A stretch of DNA of 64,000 nt. Source: an uncultured Gelidibacter sp. Lineage in GTDB: Bacteria; Bacteroidota; Bacteroidia; Flavobacteriales; Flavobacteriaceae. Below, in pieces: positions 1-9,111 of this stretch. A program made the position numbers and the translations under genes. The stretch covers positions 496,001-560,000 of the forward strand of contig NZ_CANMTE010000002.1 of assembly GCF_947500795.1 (NCBI RefSeq), read 5' to 3'. The number at the start of each line of letters is the position of its first letter. The first letter of the stretch is position 1. The notes beneath the pieces were generated by a model, which did not search any database, had not been told where the DNA came from, and saw nothing but the letters and a program-made list of their open reading frames with translations.

Positions 1-489
1 AGTGCATGAATTTCCGGCTTTTACCCAAGAATTTGACATCACTGCTTCATAGCCTCTTTCAAATTTTATTTCAATTACCCAAGGACCTGAACCGTCAACG
101 TTAATTTTTATAAAATTGTTAGTTGTTGCCTGCGGATTGCAACCTGTGCCTTGACCTTCGCTCGGCGTTAAGTCTGCAGGATTTCCATTTACGTTTGCGT
201 ATACAATATTTGCGAATGATGCGCTTTCATCGCCACAATTGTTTAAGTCAATAATATAATGACCTAAATCTTTAGCTCTAGTTTCAGGATTTTTCGAAAT
301 AATATAAGTCCATAAAGATCCATCCGAATTTTGTGAAACAGATACTAAATAATCAGTAGAAGCACTGGTTGAGTTGCGACTTCCTTTTTGTAAGGCATTC
401 ATAGCGGAAGTGTCATCAGATGTCGCTTCTTGGTTGCTGCAAGAGGTTAAGCAAAAGCTAAATAGGGCTAATAATAGAATTTTTTTCAT
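1..489 (-). CDS. Putative lipoprotein, partial (cut by left edge)
   Basis: The frame opens with ATG at 489 and stays open for 163 codons to base 1, so the C-terminus lies outside the window. The first residues form a lipoprotein signal (MKK, a hydrophobic stretch, then the lipobox L-T-S-C with Cys17), followed by a polar Ser/Thr/Asp-rich linker. The rest is rich in Asn, Gly and aromatic residues and has several cysteines (NCGDES near residue 104, GCNP near 137, NSCT at the edge), which would suit a disulfide-bonded extracytoplasmic fold. I recognise no family. It is transcribed away from the AlbA_2 gene at 862. The start and signal are clear; the function is unknown. Confidence 0.75.
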   Translation of the reverse strand, partial: MKKILLLALFSFCLTSCSNQEATSDDTSAMNALQKGSRNSTSASTDYLVSVSQNSDGSLWTYIISKNPETRAKDLGHYIIDLNNCGDESASFANIVYANVNGNPADLTPSEGQGTGCNPQATTNNFIKINVDGSGPWVIEIKFERGYEAVMSNSWVKAGNSCT

Positions 490-861
490 TTTAGTTTAGG
501 TTAAAAGTGTTAGACGATTTTTTAAAATTTTGGGTTAATTTAGATGTTAAAATGACATGTAGTTATTTTTCAAATTCAAAAACGATTCAAGAATCAAAAT
601 CGACGACGAGATGCATGCTCATGTCAAAATCATCGATGAAATGGTTTAGCGTTATTGCTGTAAGTAACTATAAAATAGTGCGGTAAGGGAGATAAGGTTG
701 GTAGGTTGCGTAATCGTTAGTTTGTCTTATTTGGAATGATCAAGATTAACGAAATGATAAAAATGCAGGCTGTTATAGTATTGTCAAATTCATTAATTTT
801 AATCGCAGGGTATTAATCGCTTTTGCATCCATTCATTTATATTTTCTTATTTTAACATTTG
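490..861. other. Intergenic region between divergent genes
   Basis: AT-rich, 372 bases. It must hold the promoters of the lipoprotein (minus) and of the AlbA_2 gene (plus). I find no good TTG-N17-23-TAnnTTTG match on either strand, no terminator-like hairpin and no convincing small ORF. Confidence 0.4.
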
Positions 862-1995
862 ATGATCAACAAACGCCTTCTCATAAAAAACCTTCTAGCT
901 CACAATGATGAGAATAGTTTTTATGACAAAAAACGGCAGATTGACATTGGGGAAAAAGAAGGGAAAGCGAAATTTCTTAAACACGTTTGTGCCCTTTCAA
1001 ATACCAATCCGAAAAACAATTCCTATATCGTTATTGGTGTTGAAGATGATGATAATAGTATTAGGGGAGTTGACTTTTTTGATGACAGTAAGATTCAAAA
1101 CCTAATCAATGCGTATTTAGTCAACCCGCCTATTGTGCAATATGAAAATATTCCGTTTCCACATTTGCCAGATAACAAGGTGGTGGGATTGGTAACAATT
1201 AGGGCAATTAATGGACTCACATCGCTCAAGAAAAATATTTGGAAGTATTATGGCGGCTCTGTGTTTTTTAGAGATGGGAGTATAAGCATGCCAAAAGTCT
1301 ATGATGTTGAAATAAAGGATGTCAACTCTAAGATTGTTGCGGCTATTGAAAATAATTCTCAAAATAACATTCAACATACTTTAGATGGCGTCTTCGATTT
1401 TTTGAGCAAACGGAAAGATTACCATCCCGAATATAAAGTGTTTAAGGAGTACTTTGTGCTCTGTTGGGCTGGTCAGAAAAAGATGCATCATGGTGAGGCG
1501 TTTTATAGCAGGGTAGATATTGAGCTGATTAATGAACAAGTAAGATTGTTTTTTTCCACTTTAGATGAGGTGACCATTCATTATGATGAAGATTCTTTTA
1601 AGATTGTGGAGTATGTAAGTTTGGGAATTAATAACGATTTCAAATACTATCCTTTGGAGGAAACGCTTATTAGTTTTGGCAATAATGCGACTTATCAAAT
1701 TGAAGCCAAATTGCTGTTTGAGGCACCTCAATTTGATAAAAAGGTCCTCCATCATATTTATAATGCCAACAATGCCATTTTAGAAAAGCTTAAAAATGGA
1801 CAGTCACTTACGAACAGAGAGGTAAAAGACCTCAAAAATTTACCGGCCACGTATCTCATTTGTTATCTTAATTTATTCCATGAAGCGGTTGATAAACTTA
1901 ATGAGGCCAAGCCCTATTTAAAAAAATATAATACTGACGCTTATGAGAGTCTTAAAGATTCATTACGGATCCTAAGAAAAGTTAAGTATAGTTAA
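862..1995 (+). CDS. AlbA_2 (Schlafen-type) putative DNA-binding domain protein
   Basis: 377 residues from ATG 862; a TTG directly before it (859) would add one residue and is less likely. The N-terminal ~150 residues fit the AlbA_2/Schlafen fold: an acidic segment (QIDIGEKEG), FLKHVCALSNT, the strand YIVIGVEDD, and the closing FFRDGSISMP, which matches the usual 'R-x-G-S-s-x-x-a' end of the domain. Proteins of this type are often labelled 'ATP-binding protein', but no Walker motif is visible. The C-terminal ~220 residues match nothing I recognise and lack the helicase or winged-helix part seen in many relatives. The gene stands alone, flanked by a terminator at 2136. DNA or RNA binding is an inference from the domain only. 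Confidence 0.7.
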   Translation: MINKRLLIKNLLAHNDENSFYDKKRQIDIGEKEGKAKFLKHVCALSNTNPKNNSYIVIGVEDDDNSIRGVDFFDDSKIQNLINAYLVNPPIVQYENIPFPHLPDNKVVGLVTIRAINGLTSLKKNIWKYYGGSVFFRDGSISMPKVYDVEIKDVNSKIVAAIENNSQNNIQHTLDGVFDFLSKRKDYHPEYKVFKEYFVLCWAGQKKMHHGEAFYSRVDIELINEQVRLFFSTLDEVTIHYDEDSFKIVEYVSLGINNDFKYYPLEETLISFGNNATYQIEAKLLFEAPQFDKKVLHHIYNANNAILEKLKNGQSLTNREVKDLKNLPATYLICYLNLFHEAVDKLNEAKPYLKKYNTDAYESLKDSLRILRKVKYS

Positions 1996-2355
1996 ATTTA
2001 GATTCTACATTACCGTTTATCGATGTTTTTGTACTTCCGGTGTCGTTCATACATATTTATTGACTAATCATAGTTTTTAACAAATTGGTATTAAAAAATA
2101 GTTGCATATTTACACTGCTATTAATCAATAAAATAACCCTGTTTCTTCTGAATTTATATCAGTTGTGAAATAGGGTTTTTTTTATGCGACATTTCGTCGA
2201 TGTTTTTTAAAAGCTTTACTTTTTTGGATGTAAGGCAAGAATTTACGTCAACAAGTACACGGCCAGCAAGCAATCGAGCGTAAAATTACCCCGACTTATG
2301 GCTATGAATTTAGAATTTAATGATGCAGATTTAGGCTACTAGTTGCAAGCTAATT
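1996..2355. other. Intergenic region with terminator, convergent genes
   Basis: 360 bases between the stop of the AlbA_2 gene and the stop of fbp. Besides the terminator hairpin at 2136-2183 I see no gene or RNA signature; the remainder is AT-rich unassigned sequence. Confidence 0.4.
2136..2183 (+). terminator. Probable rho-independent terminator
   Basis: ACCCTGTTTC pairs with GAAATAGGGT (one G-U) around a ~21-base loop and is followed by a run of eight T. It lies 140 bases past the AlbA_2 stop codon. Confidence 0.55.
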
Positions 2356-3360
2356 TTACGCATTGCGTATAAACTCCTCACACTTTTCGACCATATTTTT
2401 ACTACCGCAAATAAAAGGTACACGTTCATGAAGTTCAGTTGGTTGAATATCTAAAATACGTTGTATTCCGTCACTTGCTTTACCGTTGGCTTGTTCCGCT
2501 AAGAACGCCATAGGATTACATTCATAGAGTAAACGTAATTTCCCTTTTTCATTGAGAGAGCTCTTAGGGTACATATAAATACCGCCTTTAATCATATTTC
2601 TATGAAAATCTGAAACTAATGATCCGATATAACGTGAGGTATAAGGTCGGTCTCCCTCTTCCATTTGGCAATATTTAATATAGTTTTTAACGCCTTGAGG
2701 GAAGTGGATATAATTTCCTTCGTTAACCGAATAAATACGGCCATCTTCAGGGAACTGCATGTTAGGATGCGATAAATAAAAGGTCCCAATAGCAGGGTTT
2801 AATGTGAATCCGTTAACACCATCACCCGTAGTATAAACGAGCATTGTGGACGTTCCATAAACCACATAGCCAGCGGCAACTTGCTGATTTCCTGGTTGAA
2901 GAAAATCCTCAATAGTAACCGGAGTTCCGATAGGCGTTACACGTCTGTAAATTGAAAAAATAGTTCCAACAGACACATTGACATCAATATTTGATGAGCC
3001 GTCTAAAGGATCAATGAGCACTACATATTTATTTTGATGATTTTCATCCTGACTGTTGATAGCAATAAAATCATCTTCTTCTTCACTGGCAATTCCACAA
3101 ACAATATTTCTATTGGTCATGGTCTGGATGAATTTTTCATTGGCATATACATCCAATTTTTGCTGGTCTTCACCCTGAATATTTCGATCTCCAGCCGCAC
3201 CAATAATATCTACCAATCCGGCTTTATTAACTTCATAATTGACTACTTTGGCAGCCAATCTGATAGAGTTTATAAGACTTGAAAGTTCCCCTGAGGAGTA
3301 TTTAAAAGACGTCTGATTTTCAATAATGAATTCACCTAAAGTTTGATGTGTGCGAGACAT
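2356..3360 (-). CDS. fbp: Class I fructose-1,6-bisphosphatase
   Basis: 334 residues, the usual length. It hydrolyses fructose-1,6-bisphosphate to fructose-6-phosphate in gluconeogenesis, in the cytoplasm, using divalent metal. Visible signatures in order: the N-terminal helix region, [20 protein letters not shown], the acidic ASEEEDDF metal-binding segment, the hallmark [12 protein letters not shown] motif, and near the C-terminus [18 protein letters not shown] with the conserved catalytic-site region, then [10 protein letters not shown]. The start is the only upstream ATG before a 120-base divergent gap shared with the GNAT gene. It stands alone on the minus strand. Confidence 0.96.
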   Translation of the reverse strand: MSRTHQTLGEFIIENQTSFKYSSGELSSLINSIRLAAKVVNYEVNKAGLVDIIGAAGDRNIQGEDQQKLDVYANEKFIQTMTNRNIVCGIASEEEDDFIAINSQDENHQNKYVVLIDPLDGSSNIDVNVSVGTIFSIYRRVTPIGTPVTIEDFLQPGNQQVAAGYVVYGTSTMLVYTTGDGVNGFTLNPAIGTFYLSHPNMQFPEDGRIYSVNEGNYIHFPQGVKNYIKYCQMEEGDRPYTSRYIGSLVSDFHRNMIKGGIYMYPKSSLNEKGKLRLLYECNPMAFLAEQANGKASDGIQRILDIQPTELHERVPFICGSKNMVEKCEEFIRNA

Positions 3361-3455
3361 GAAGTGTTTTGATTTGTTTTTGCAAATATCGTATTTTTTA
3401 CCATACTACAACGTTTTCGGAAAAGTTAAATGGTTTTAATTTTGGCAGTTTACGT

Positions 3456-3463
3456 TATATTTG
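3456..3463 (+). promoter_or_regulatory. Candidate -7 element for the GNAT/lysC transcript
   Basis: TATATTTG fits the Bacteroidota TAnnTTTG element and sits 18 bases before the GNAT start codon. No clear TTG is found at the matching -33 distance, so support is moderate. Confidence 0.4.
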
Positions 3464-3480
3464 AAAAGAATTTTTGATAG

Positions 3481-3975
3481 ATGAATTTCAATATAAGAAA
3501 GGCTGTTCCTATAGATATGCCTCGAGTACATGAATTATTAACGGAATTGGCAGTTTTTGAAAAAGAACCTGATGCTGTTGAGGTTTCCATTTCAGATTTA
3601 CAAAACGACGGTTTCGGAAAGCATCCAGCTTTTGAATGTTTTGTGGCTGAAGTGGATGACAAAGTGGAAGGGATAGCCTTAGTGTATCCGCGTTATTCTA
3701 CTTGGAAAGGACGGATTTTACATTTGGAAGACCTTATTGTGAGTCAAAAAATGCGTGGCAGCGGATTAGGGACTGCCCTATTAGACGAAGTTGTGCGTTA
3801 TGGACATCAGTTAGGTGTAAAACGCATTTGTTGGGAAGTGTTGGATTGGAACGAGCCAGCCATTGAATTTTATCTAAAAAAAGGTGCAGACGTTAAACGC
3901 GATTGGGATGTGGTTCATTTAACTGAAGCCGGAATTAAGAATTATATAGCGACACTAGAAGATGCACGTATTTAA
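3481..3975 (+). CDS. GNAT family N-acetyltransferase (diamine acetyltransferase-like)
   Basis: 164 residues forming one GNAT domain. The acetyl-CoA pyrophosphate-binding motif is visible as MRGSGLGTALL (about residues 97-107), preceded by the strand ILHLEDLIV, and followed by the WEVLDWNEPAIEFYLKKGA segment typical of the spermidine/spermine acetyltransferase (SSAT-like) branch. The substrate is probably a small amine or amino acid, but this cannot be fixed from sequence. The 3' end overlaps the aspartate kinase start by 14 bases, so the two genes are almost certainly co-transcribed and translationally coupled. Confidence 0.88.
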   Translation: MNFNIRKAVPIDMPRVHELLTELAVFEKEPDAVEVSISDLQNDGFGKHPAFECFVAEVDDKVEGIALVYPRYSTWKGRILHLEDLIVSQKMRGSGLGTALLDEVVRYGHQLGVKRICWEVLDWNEPAIEFYLKKGADVKRDWDVVHLTEAGIKNYIATLEDARI

Positions 3976-5221
3976 ATTTGGAGGTGCCTCAGTTAAAGAC
4001 GCGCTAGGAGTAAGAAACTTAGAAGCTGTTCTGAGAAAAGTAGGGTATGAAAATACGTTAATCGTTATTTCTGCCATGGGAAAAACCACCAACGCACTTG
4101 AGGTTGTTGTTGGGAATTATTTCAATACTAAAAACGAGCTGCAGAGTTCAATTCAAGACGTCAGGAAATATCATAATGCTATTTTATTAGATCTTTTTGA
4201 TACAGGAGAAGAGGAATCGCATTCTGTTTTTAATAAAGTAGCGGCATTATTTGACGATTTAAGTGGCTTTTTTGACCGAAATAAATCGCCTGATTATAAC
4301 TTTGTTTATGACCAAGTGATTGGTTATGGCGAATTGGTTTCCACCTTGATCGTAAGTGAATATCTCAATATGATTGGGATGACAAACACCTGGTTGGATG
4401 TTCGCGAATTAATTAAAACAGATACGTATTACAGACGCGCCAACGTTAATTGGGAGGCTACACAAGCTGCCGTAACTTCAAAAGTAAATACGTCAGTTTT
4501 GAATATTACCCAAGGATTTTTGGGGAGCGATGACAATAATTTTATGACCACGTTAGGGCGCGAAGGAAGTGATTATTCCGCCGCCATTCTTGCCTATTGC
4601 TTAAATGCAGACTATGTGACTATTTGGAAGGATGTGCCTGGTGTTTTAAATGCTGATCCGCGGTATTTTGAAAATGCACAACTGCTCAACAAAATATCCT
4701 ATCGTGAGGCGATCGAGCTTGCATTTTATGGCGCATCGGTTATTCACCCAAAAACATTGCAGCCTTTACAGCAAAAGGAAATTCCACTCTTCGTCAAATC
4801 TTTTAAAGATCCTGAACATGCGGGTACCATGGTGGGGAAGGGTTCTGGAATAGAGCCTTTGATTCCGTGTTTTATCGTTAAGAAAAATCAAGTGCTGATT
4901 TCTTTGTCGTCTTTGGACTTTTCTTATATCGTAGAAGAAAATATCAGTGAAATTTTCAAGTTGTTGGCCTTGTACAAAATGAAGGTGGATGTGATTCAAA
5001 ATTCCGCCATTAGTTTTTCTGTTTGCGTGGACAACGTGTATAACAATCTGCCCAATTTATTGCAACATTTAAAGGCTAATTTCAAGGTTTCGTGCCAAGA
5101 AAACGTATCCTTATACACTATCCGACATTATAATTTGGAGTCAATTGCTCAATTGGAAGTTGGTAAAACTGTGTTATTGAAGCAGTTGACGCTAGAAACG
5201 GTTCAGATGGTCACATGGTAG
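3962..5221 (+). CDS. lysC: Aspartate kinase
   Basis: 419 residues. It phosphorylates aspartate as the first step to lysine, threonine, methionine and diaminopimelate. The N-terminus has the amino-acid-kinase signature FKFGGASVKDA; the middle carries the aspartokinase segments TLGREGSDYSAAILA, VTIWKDVPGVLNADPR and YGASVIHPKTL. The C-terminal ~120 residues are the expected position of ACT regulatory domains (QVLISLSSLDFSYIVEE onward), so end-product feedback is likely. There is no fused homoserine dehydrogenase. The start overlaps the GNAT gene by 14 bases and the acyltransferase gene follows after 25 bases, suggesting one operon. Confidence 0.93.
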   Translation: MHVFKFGGASVKDALGVRNLEAVLRKVGYENTLIVISAMGKTTNALEVVVGNYFNTKNELQSSIQDVRKYHNAILLDLFDTGEEESHSVFNKVAALFDDLSGFFDRNKSPDYNFVYDQVIGYGELVSTLIVSEYLNMIGMTNTWLDVRELIKTDTYYRRANVNWEATQAAVTSKVNTSVLNITQGFLGSDDNNFMTTLGREGSDYSAAILAYCLNADYVTIWKDVPGVLNADPRYFENAQLLNKISYREAIELAFYGASVIHPKTLQPLQQKEIPLFVKSFKDPEHAGTMVGKGSGIEPLIPCFIVKKNQVLISLSSLDFSYIVEENISEIFKLLALYKMKVDVIQNSAISFSVCVDNVYNNLPNLLQHLKANFKVSCQENVSLYTIRHYNLESIAQLEVGKTVLLKQLTLETVQMVTW

Positions 5222-5246
5222 TGGCAAGAACAATTTATAAAAAAAA

Positions 5247-7109
5247 ATGATTAGGTTTGTAGCCATGACCAAACAGCAGGATATCGGATTAGTAAGTGCA
5301 AAAGAAGTCGCTAAAGCCATCAATTTAGACAAGTATGGCATTTTTGGTACATTTAGTGGCTGGCTTTTGATGAAAGTCCTTAAAATATCTACGCTTAATA
5401 AGATCTACAATCGAAATAAACATTTAAAAAACATCGAATTTTTAGATGCTATTTTAGGTGATTTCCAGATCCGATTTGAGATTCCCGAAGAAGATTTAAA
5501 ACGCTTGCCTAAAGATGGTGCGTTCATTACCGTATCCAATCATCCGCTTGGAGGAATAGACGGCATTTTATTGCTCAAATTGATGTTGGAACACCGAGAC
5601 GATTTTAAAATTATCGCCAATTTCCTTTTGCATCGTATTGAACCGATGAAACCTTATATCATGCCGGTCAATCCGTTTGAAGATCGAAAGGAAGTCAAGT
5701 CGAGTATTGTAGGTTTTAAAAATGCCATTTCGCATTTGCGCGATGGTCATCCGCTTGGGATATTCCCGGCAGGTGAAGTGTCTACTTACAAAGATGGAAG
5801 ATTAGTAATTGACCGCCCTTGGGAAGAAGCCGCTATGAAACTTGTTCAAAAAGCAGAGGTTCCTGTGGTGCCAGTTTATTTTCACGCTAAAAACAGCAAA
5901 CTTTTTTATAAGCTTTCAAAAATAAGCGACACGTTCAGGACAGCTAAATTGCCATCCGAATTGTTGACTCAAAAACGCCGTGTCATTAAGGTCAGAATTG
6001 GGAAACCTATTACTGTTGCCGATCAAAAGGAATACAGCGCTCTTAAAGACTTTTCAGAGTTTTTAAGAAAGAAAACTTACATGTTGGCAAACAGTTTTGA
6101 TGAAAAAGGAAAATTTTTGAGTACTATTTCTTCAACATTAAAAGTTCCTAAACCTGTTAAAAATATTGTTACACCTGTAAGTGTAGACAGTATGATAAAA
6201 GAGGTTAATTATCTGCGTGAAAACGACGGTCGACTCCTGGAAAGTAAAAATTACGAAGTGTTTTTTACAGATTCTAAAAGCATTCCAAACATTCTTCGAG
6301 AAATTGGTCGTTTGCGTGAAATTACCTTTAGGGAAGTAGGAGAAGGCACCAATGAAGCAATTGATTTAGATCCGTTTGATAATTATTACCACCATATGTT
6401 TTTATGGGACAATTCAACCAATGTGGTTGCAGGTGCTTACCGCATGGGATTGGGTTCGAGAATATTTGCAGAATATGGTATTGACGGATTTTATCTTCAG
6501 GATTTGTTCCGTTTTGAGCCTGAACTCTATAAAATGATGAGCGAATCTATTGAAATGGGTCGCGCCTTCATTATTAAAGAATACCAACTGAAACCAATGC
6601 CGTTATTCCTTTTATGGAAAGGCATCGTGCATACCACCTTACGTTTTCCGGAGCATAAGTATTTGATAGGCGGCGTGACCATTAGTGATAAGTTTACCAA
6701 CTTTTCAAAATCGCTGATGATTGAGTTTATGAAATCCAATTACTATGATCCTTATGTGGCGCAATACGTGCGTCCTAAAAAAGAATTCAAAGTAAAATTA
6801 AAGGATGCCGATAAAGATTTTGTGTTTGATGAAACCGAAGCCGATTTGGTCAAATTTGACAAAATTATTGATGAGTTAGAGCCAGGAACCTTGCGTTTGC
6901 CAGTGCTGATTAAAAAATACATCAAACAAAATGCAAAAGTCGTCGCATTTAATGTGGATCCGTTGTTCAACAATGCTGTGGATGGTTTAATGTATATCAG
7001 AATAGCCGACTTGCCAGAAAGCACCGTGAAACCTGTGATGGAAGAATTTCAAGCGGAGATGGAGCGGAAGTTTGCCGAGAATGGTGAAACCCCGGAAGCG
7101 TCAGAATGA
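5247..7109 (+). CDS. Fused lysophospholipid acyltransferase / GNAT N-acyltransferase (OlsF-like)
   Basis: 620 residues with two catalytic parts. Residues ~85-290 are a PlsC-type glycerolipid acyltransferase: the H-x4-D box appears as NHPLGGID and a second block as FPAGEVSTYKDG. Residues ~330-540 resemble the hemolysin-like GNAT fold that N-acylates amino acids with acyl-ACP (REITFREVGEGT, MGRAFI, LWKGI). This order matches OlsF of Flavobacterium and Serratia, which makes ornithine lipid with one protein; related split proteins in Bacteroides make glycine lipids. So the likely product is an acylated amino-acid membrane lipid, the head group being uncertain. Met7 (5265) could be the true start because recognisable homology begins just after it. 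It is followed by a terminator. Confidence 0.85.
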   Translation: MIRFVAMTKQQDIGLVSAKEVAKAINLDKYGIFGTFSGWLLMKVLKISTLNKIYNRNKHLKNIEFLDAILGDFQIRFEIPEEDLKRLPKDGAFITVSNHPLGGIDGILLLKLMLEHRDDFKIIANFLLHRIEPMKPYIMPVNPFEDRKEVKSSIVGFKNAISHLRDGHPLGIFPAGEVSTYKDGRLVIDRPWEEAAMKLVQKAEVPVVPVYFHAKNSKLFYKLSKISDTFRTAKLPSELLTQKRRVIKVRIGKPITVADQKEYSALKDFSEFLRKKTYMLANSFDEKGKFLSTISSTLKVPKPVKNIVTPVSVDSMIKEVNYLRENDGRLLESKNYEVFFTDSKSIPNILREIGRLREITFREVGEGTNEAIDLDPFDNYYHHMFLWDNSTNVVAGAYRMGLGSRIFAEYGIDGFYLQDLFRFEPELYKMMSESIEMGRAFIIKEYQLKPMPLFLLWKGIVHTTLRFPEHKYLIGGVTISDKFTNFSKSLMIEFMKSNYYDPYVAQYVRPKKEFKVKLKDADKDFVFDETEADLVKFDKIIDELEPGTLRLPVLIKKYIKQNAKVVAFNVDPLFNNAVDGLMYIRIADLPESTVKPVMEEFQAEMERKFAENGETPEASE

Positions 7110-7130
7110 TTTTTCGAAATGATATTGAAT

Positions 7131-7163
7131 TAAAAAGAGCCAAACTTGTGGCTCTTTTTTTTA
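7131..7163. terminator. Bidirectional terminator
   Basis: AGAGCCA pairs with TGGCTCT, flanked by five A on the left and eight T on the right. It separates the acyltransferase gene (plus) from the convergent DUF4870-like gene (minus) and can serve both. Confidence 0.8.
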
Positions 7164-7165
7164 TT

Positions 7166-7621
7166 TTATAAGGACTTAAACCAATCCTGAAAATATTCAC
7201 CTACAACTGGGGTTAATTTCTTTTCGCCATTAACAGCGCCAATCAAACTCATAATCCAGAGGACAAATACAGCCAAGTTTAGAATCCATCCTACAAAGGG
7301 TACAAAGCTTAAAACAATGCCACAAAGCATAAGTCCCAACACCTGACGGACATAGAATGAACCAAATTCGTTTTTAGTATTATTATTCATCACTAAAGCC
7401 ACAATCCACCCAATTAATGTCAGATGCGCGATTAATGCTATATTTTTGCCATCTTTGGAAATGTCGTTCACATCATTTTCAATGGTGTGGGCAGCTCTTC
7501 TTGCATCATTTGAAAACTCGTTTGTTTTTTCTCTAGCGTCGTTTGAAAATTCTCTTGTATTGTCCTTCGTGTCGTCTAACATATCGTTAAGATCGTCACC
7601 TAAATTTTGATCGTTTGCCAT
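7166..7621 (-). CDS. DUF4870/Tic20-like small membrane protein
   Basis: 151 residues. Residues 1-55 are highly charged and show a repeated element (REFSNDAREKTNEFSNDAR), predicted as a helical or coiled region. Residues ~60-140 contain three hydrophobic helices separated by the conserved-looking NEFGSFYVRQ segment, the arrangement of DUF4870/Tic20-like proteins. The extension before the domain is unusual in carrying the duplicated EFSNDAR heptamer-like unit. The function is unknown. It has its own 5' region of 74 bases and shares a terminator with the gene upstream on the other strand. Confidence 0.75.
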   Translation of the reverse strand: MANDQNLGDDLNDMLDDTKDNTREFSNDAREKTNEFSNDARRAAHTIENDVNDISKDGKNIALIAHLTLIGWIVALVMNNNTKNEFGSFYVRQVLGLMLCGIVLSFVPFVGWILNLAVFVLWIMSLIGAVNGEKKLTPVVGEYFQDWFKSL

Positions 7622-7695
7622 CTTTAGTTTTTTTAGAGATTAAATGTAACACATTAAAAATTAGAACATTAAATATAGCAAAAAATCTTAATCTT

Positions 7696-8082
7696 TTACA
7701 AGAAAGCTTTGTCGATAGGTTCCCAAAGTTCTATTTTGTTGCCGTCATTATCCATAATCCAACCGAATTTCCCATACTCATGGGTTTCCATGTCGCCAAC
7801 TATAGTAACGCCTTCTTCCTTTAAAACCTTAAGTAGCTCCTCCAAATTTTCAACCCGATAGTTAAACATAAAATCCTTTTTTGAGGGCTTATAATATGTG
7901 GAGTCTTCTGGGAATGGACTCCATTGTGTGGAACAATCATTACCTTCCTTGTCCTTCCACCAAAAAGTGCAGCCATAAGCATCTGTATCAAAACCTAAAT
8001 GTTTTTTATACCATTCTTTTGAGGCGTTAGGATCTTTACTTTTAAAGAATAGTCCGCCAATTCCCGTCACTCGTTTTTTCAT
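7696..8082 (-). CDS. VOC (glyoxalase/bleomycin-resistance fold) family protein
   Basis: 128 residues with the beta-alpha-beta-beta-beta pattern of the vicinal oxygen chelate superfamily. It opens with GIGGLFFKSKDPNASKEWY, has LLKVLKEEGVTIVG in the middle, and ends with the typical FGWIMDNDGNKIELWEP box containing a metal-ligand-type Glu. The superfamily includes glyoxalases, dioxygenases and antibiotic-binding proteins, and the substrate cannot be told. It is a single gene; a small GCAA-loop hairpin lies just upstream. Confidence 0.88.
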   Translation of the reverse strand: MKKRVTGIGGLFFKSKDPNASKEWYKKHLGFDTDAYGCTFWWKDKEGNDCSTQWSPFPEDSTYYKPSKKDFMFNYRVENLEELLKVLKEEGVTIVGDMETHEYGKFGWIMDNDGNKIELWEPIDKAFL

Positions 8083-8099
8083 AATAATTAGTGTTTAGT

Positions 8100-8119
8100 A
8101 TTCCCTTGCAAAAGGGAAT
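8100..8119. repeat. Perfect 8-bp hairpin with GCAA tetraloop
   Basis: ATTCCCTT-GCAA-AAGGGAAT between the 2-hydroxyacid dehydrogenase and VOC genes. There is no T-run on either side, so it is not a clear terminator. It may stabilise the 3' end of the dehydrogenase mRNA. Confidence 0.5.
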
Positions 8120-8172
8120 CTTATAATCTTATACCAAATAGCTGCGTTCAACAGTTCGGGTGTTACTCGACG

Positions 8173-9111
8173 TTATAATTTGAAGTGGCTTCCGATCTTA
8201 TCCACAATTGTTTGTGCCAATTTCTCTTTGCTTTCTACCGTCCAGCCTGCCACATGCGGGGTTAGGAGCACGTTGTCGGCATTGATGAGGTATTGGAAGG
8301 CTTCTGGTATTTCTGAAGCAAACAGATCTTCAAAAGATGCTTTTTCATATTCCAAAACATCTAACCCTGCGCCAAGAATTTTACCAGATTGTAATGCTGC
8401 AACTAGATCTTTGGTCACCACGCTTTTGCCACGAGCGGTATTAATTAACCAAAATGGTTTTTTGAAAGCATTGATAAACTCAGCATTGATCATTCCCAAA
8501 GTGAGCGGCGTTTGTGGCGTGTGTAAGCTCACCACATCAACGTTTTCCTGAAACTCTTTAAGTGATACCTGCTTAGCATTATCATCTCCTACAGCGTCCT
8601 GAATGTCGTAACACAGAACGTCTACGTCAAATCCTCGGAGTTTCTTAGAGAATGCTTTCCCCATATTGCCGTAACCAATAATGCCGACGGTTTTTCCATC
8701 CAGTTCTATTCCTCGGTTCGCTTCGCGTAGCCATTGTCCTGACCTGACTTCTTGGTCCGCTTTATTGAGCTTGTTAAATAACGATAACAGCATCCCCAAA
8801 GCATGTTCTCCAACGGCGTTTCGGTTGCCTTCTGGTGCTGCAATAAGGTGAACACCTTTTTGTTGTGCGTAATCCCCATCAATATTTTCCAATCCAGCAC
8901 CTACACGCCCAATAAACTTGAGGTTTGTGGCGGCATCTAAAAAGGTTTTATCAATTGTAAAACGGCTTCTGATGATGACCCCATCATACTTATGGATTTT
9001 AGCTTCAATAGCGGCTTTTGAGGATGTATAATCTTCATCGTTTTCAAATCCTAATGCTTGGAGTTGATTGATGAGAAGTGGGTGATTGGTATCGAGGTGG
9101 AGGATTTTCAT
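8173..9111 (-). CDS. D-2-hydroxyacid dehydrogenase (phosphoglycerate dehydrogenase-like)
   Basis: 312 residues from ATG 9111. The frame is open another 55 codons upstream to 9276, but that part (MDSIPF...) looks non-coding, whereas MKILHLDTN is a normal start for the family. The Rossmann NAD-binding motif is GIIGYGNMG; the catalytic Arg, Glu and His are visible in INTARGKSVV, GLDVLEYE and LTPHVAGW. Length and lack of an ACT domain suit a short SerA-type or related 2-hydroxyacid dehydrogenase, so 3-phosphoglycerate (serine synthesis) is plausible but not proven. It lies downstream of mgtE with a 223-base gap. Confidence 0.9.
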   Translation of the reverse strand: MKILHLDTNHPLLINQLQALGFENDEDYTSSKAAIEAKIHKYDGVIIRSRFTIDKTFLDAATNLKFIGRVGAGLENIDGDYAQQKGVHLIAAPEGNRNAVGEHALGMLLSLFNKLNKADQEVRSGQWLREANRGIELDGKTVGIIGYGNMGKAFSKKLRGFDVDVLCYDIQDAVGDDNAKQVSLKEFQENVDVVSLHTPQTPLTLGMINAEFINAFKKPFWLINTARGKSVVTKDLVAALQSGKILGAGLDVLEYEKASFEDLFASEIPEAFQYLINADNVLLTPHVAGWTVESKEKLAQTIVDKIGSHFKL

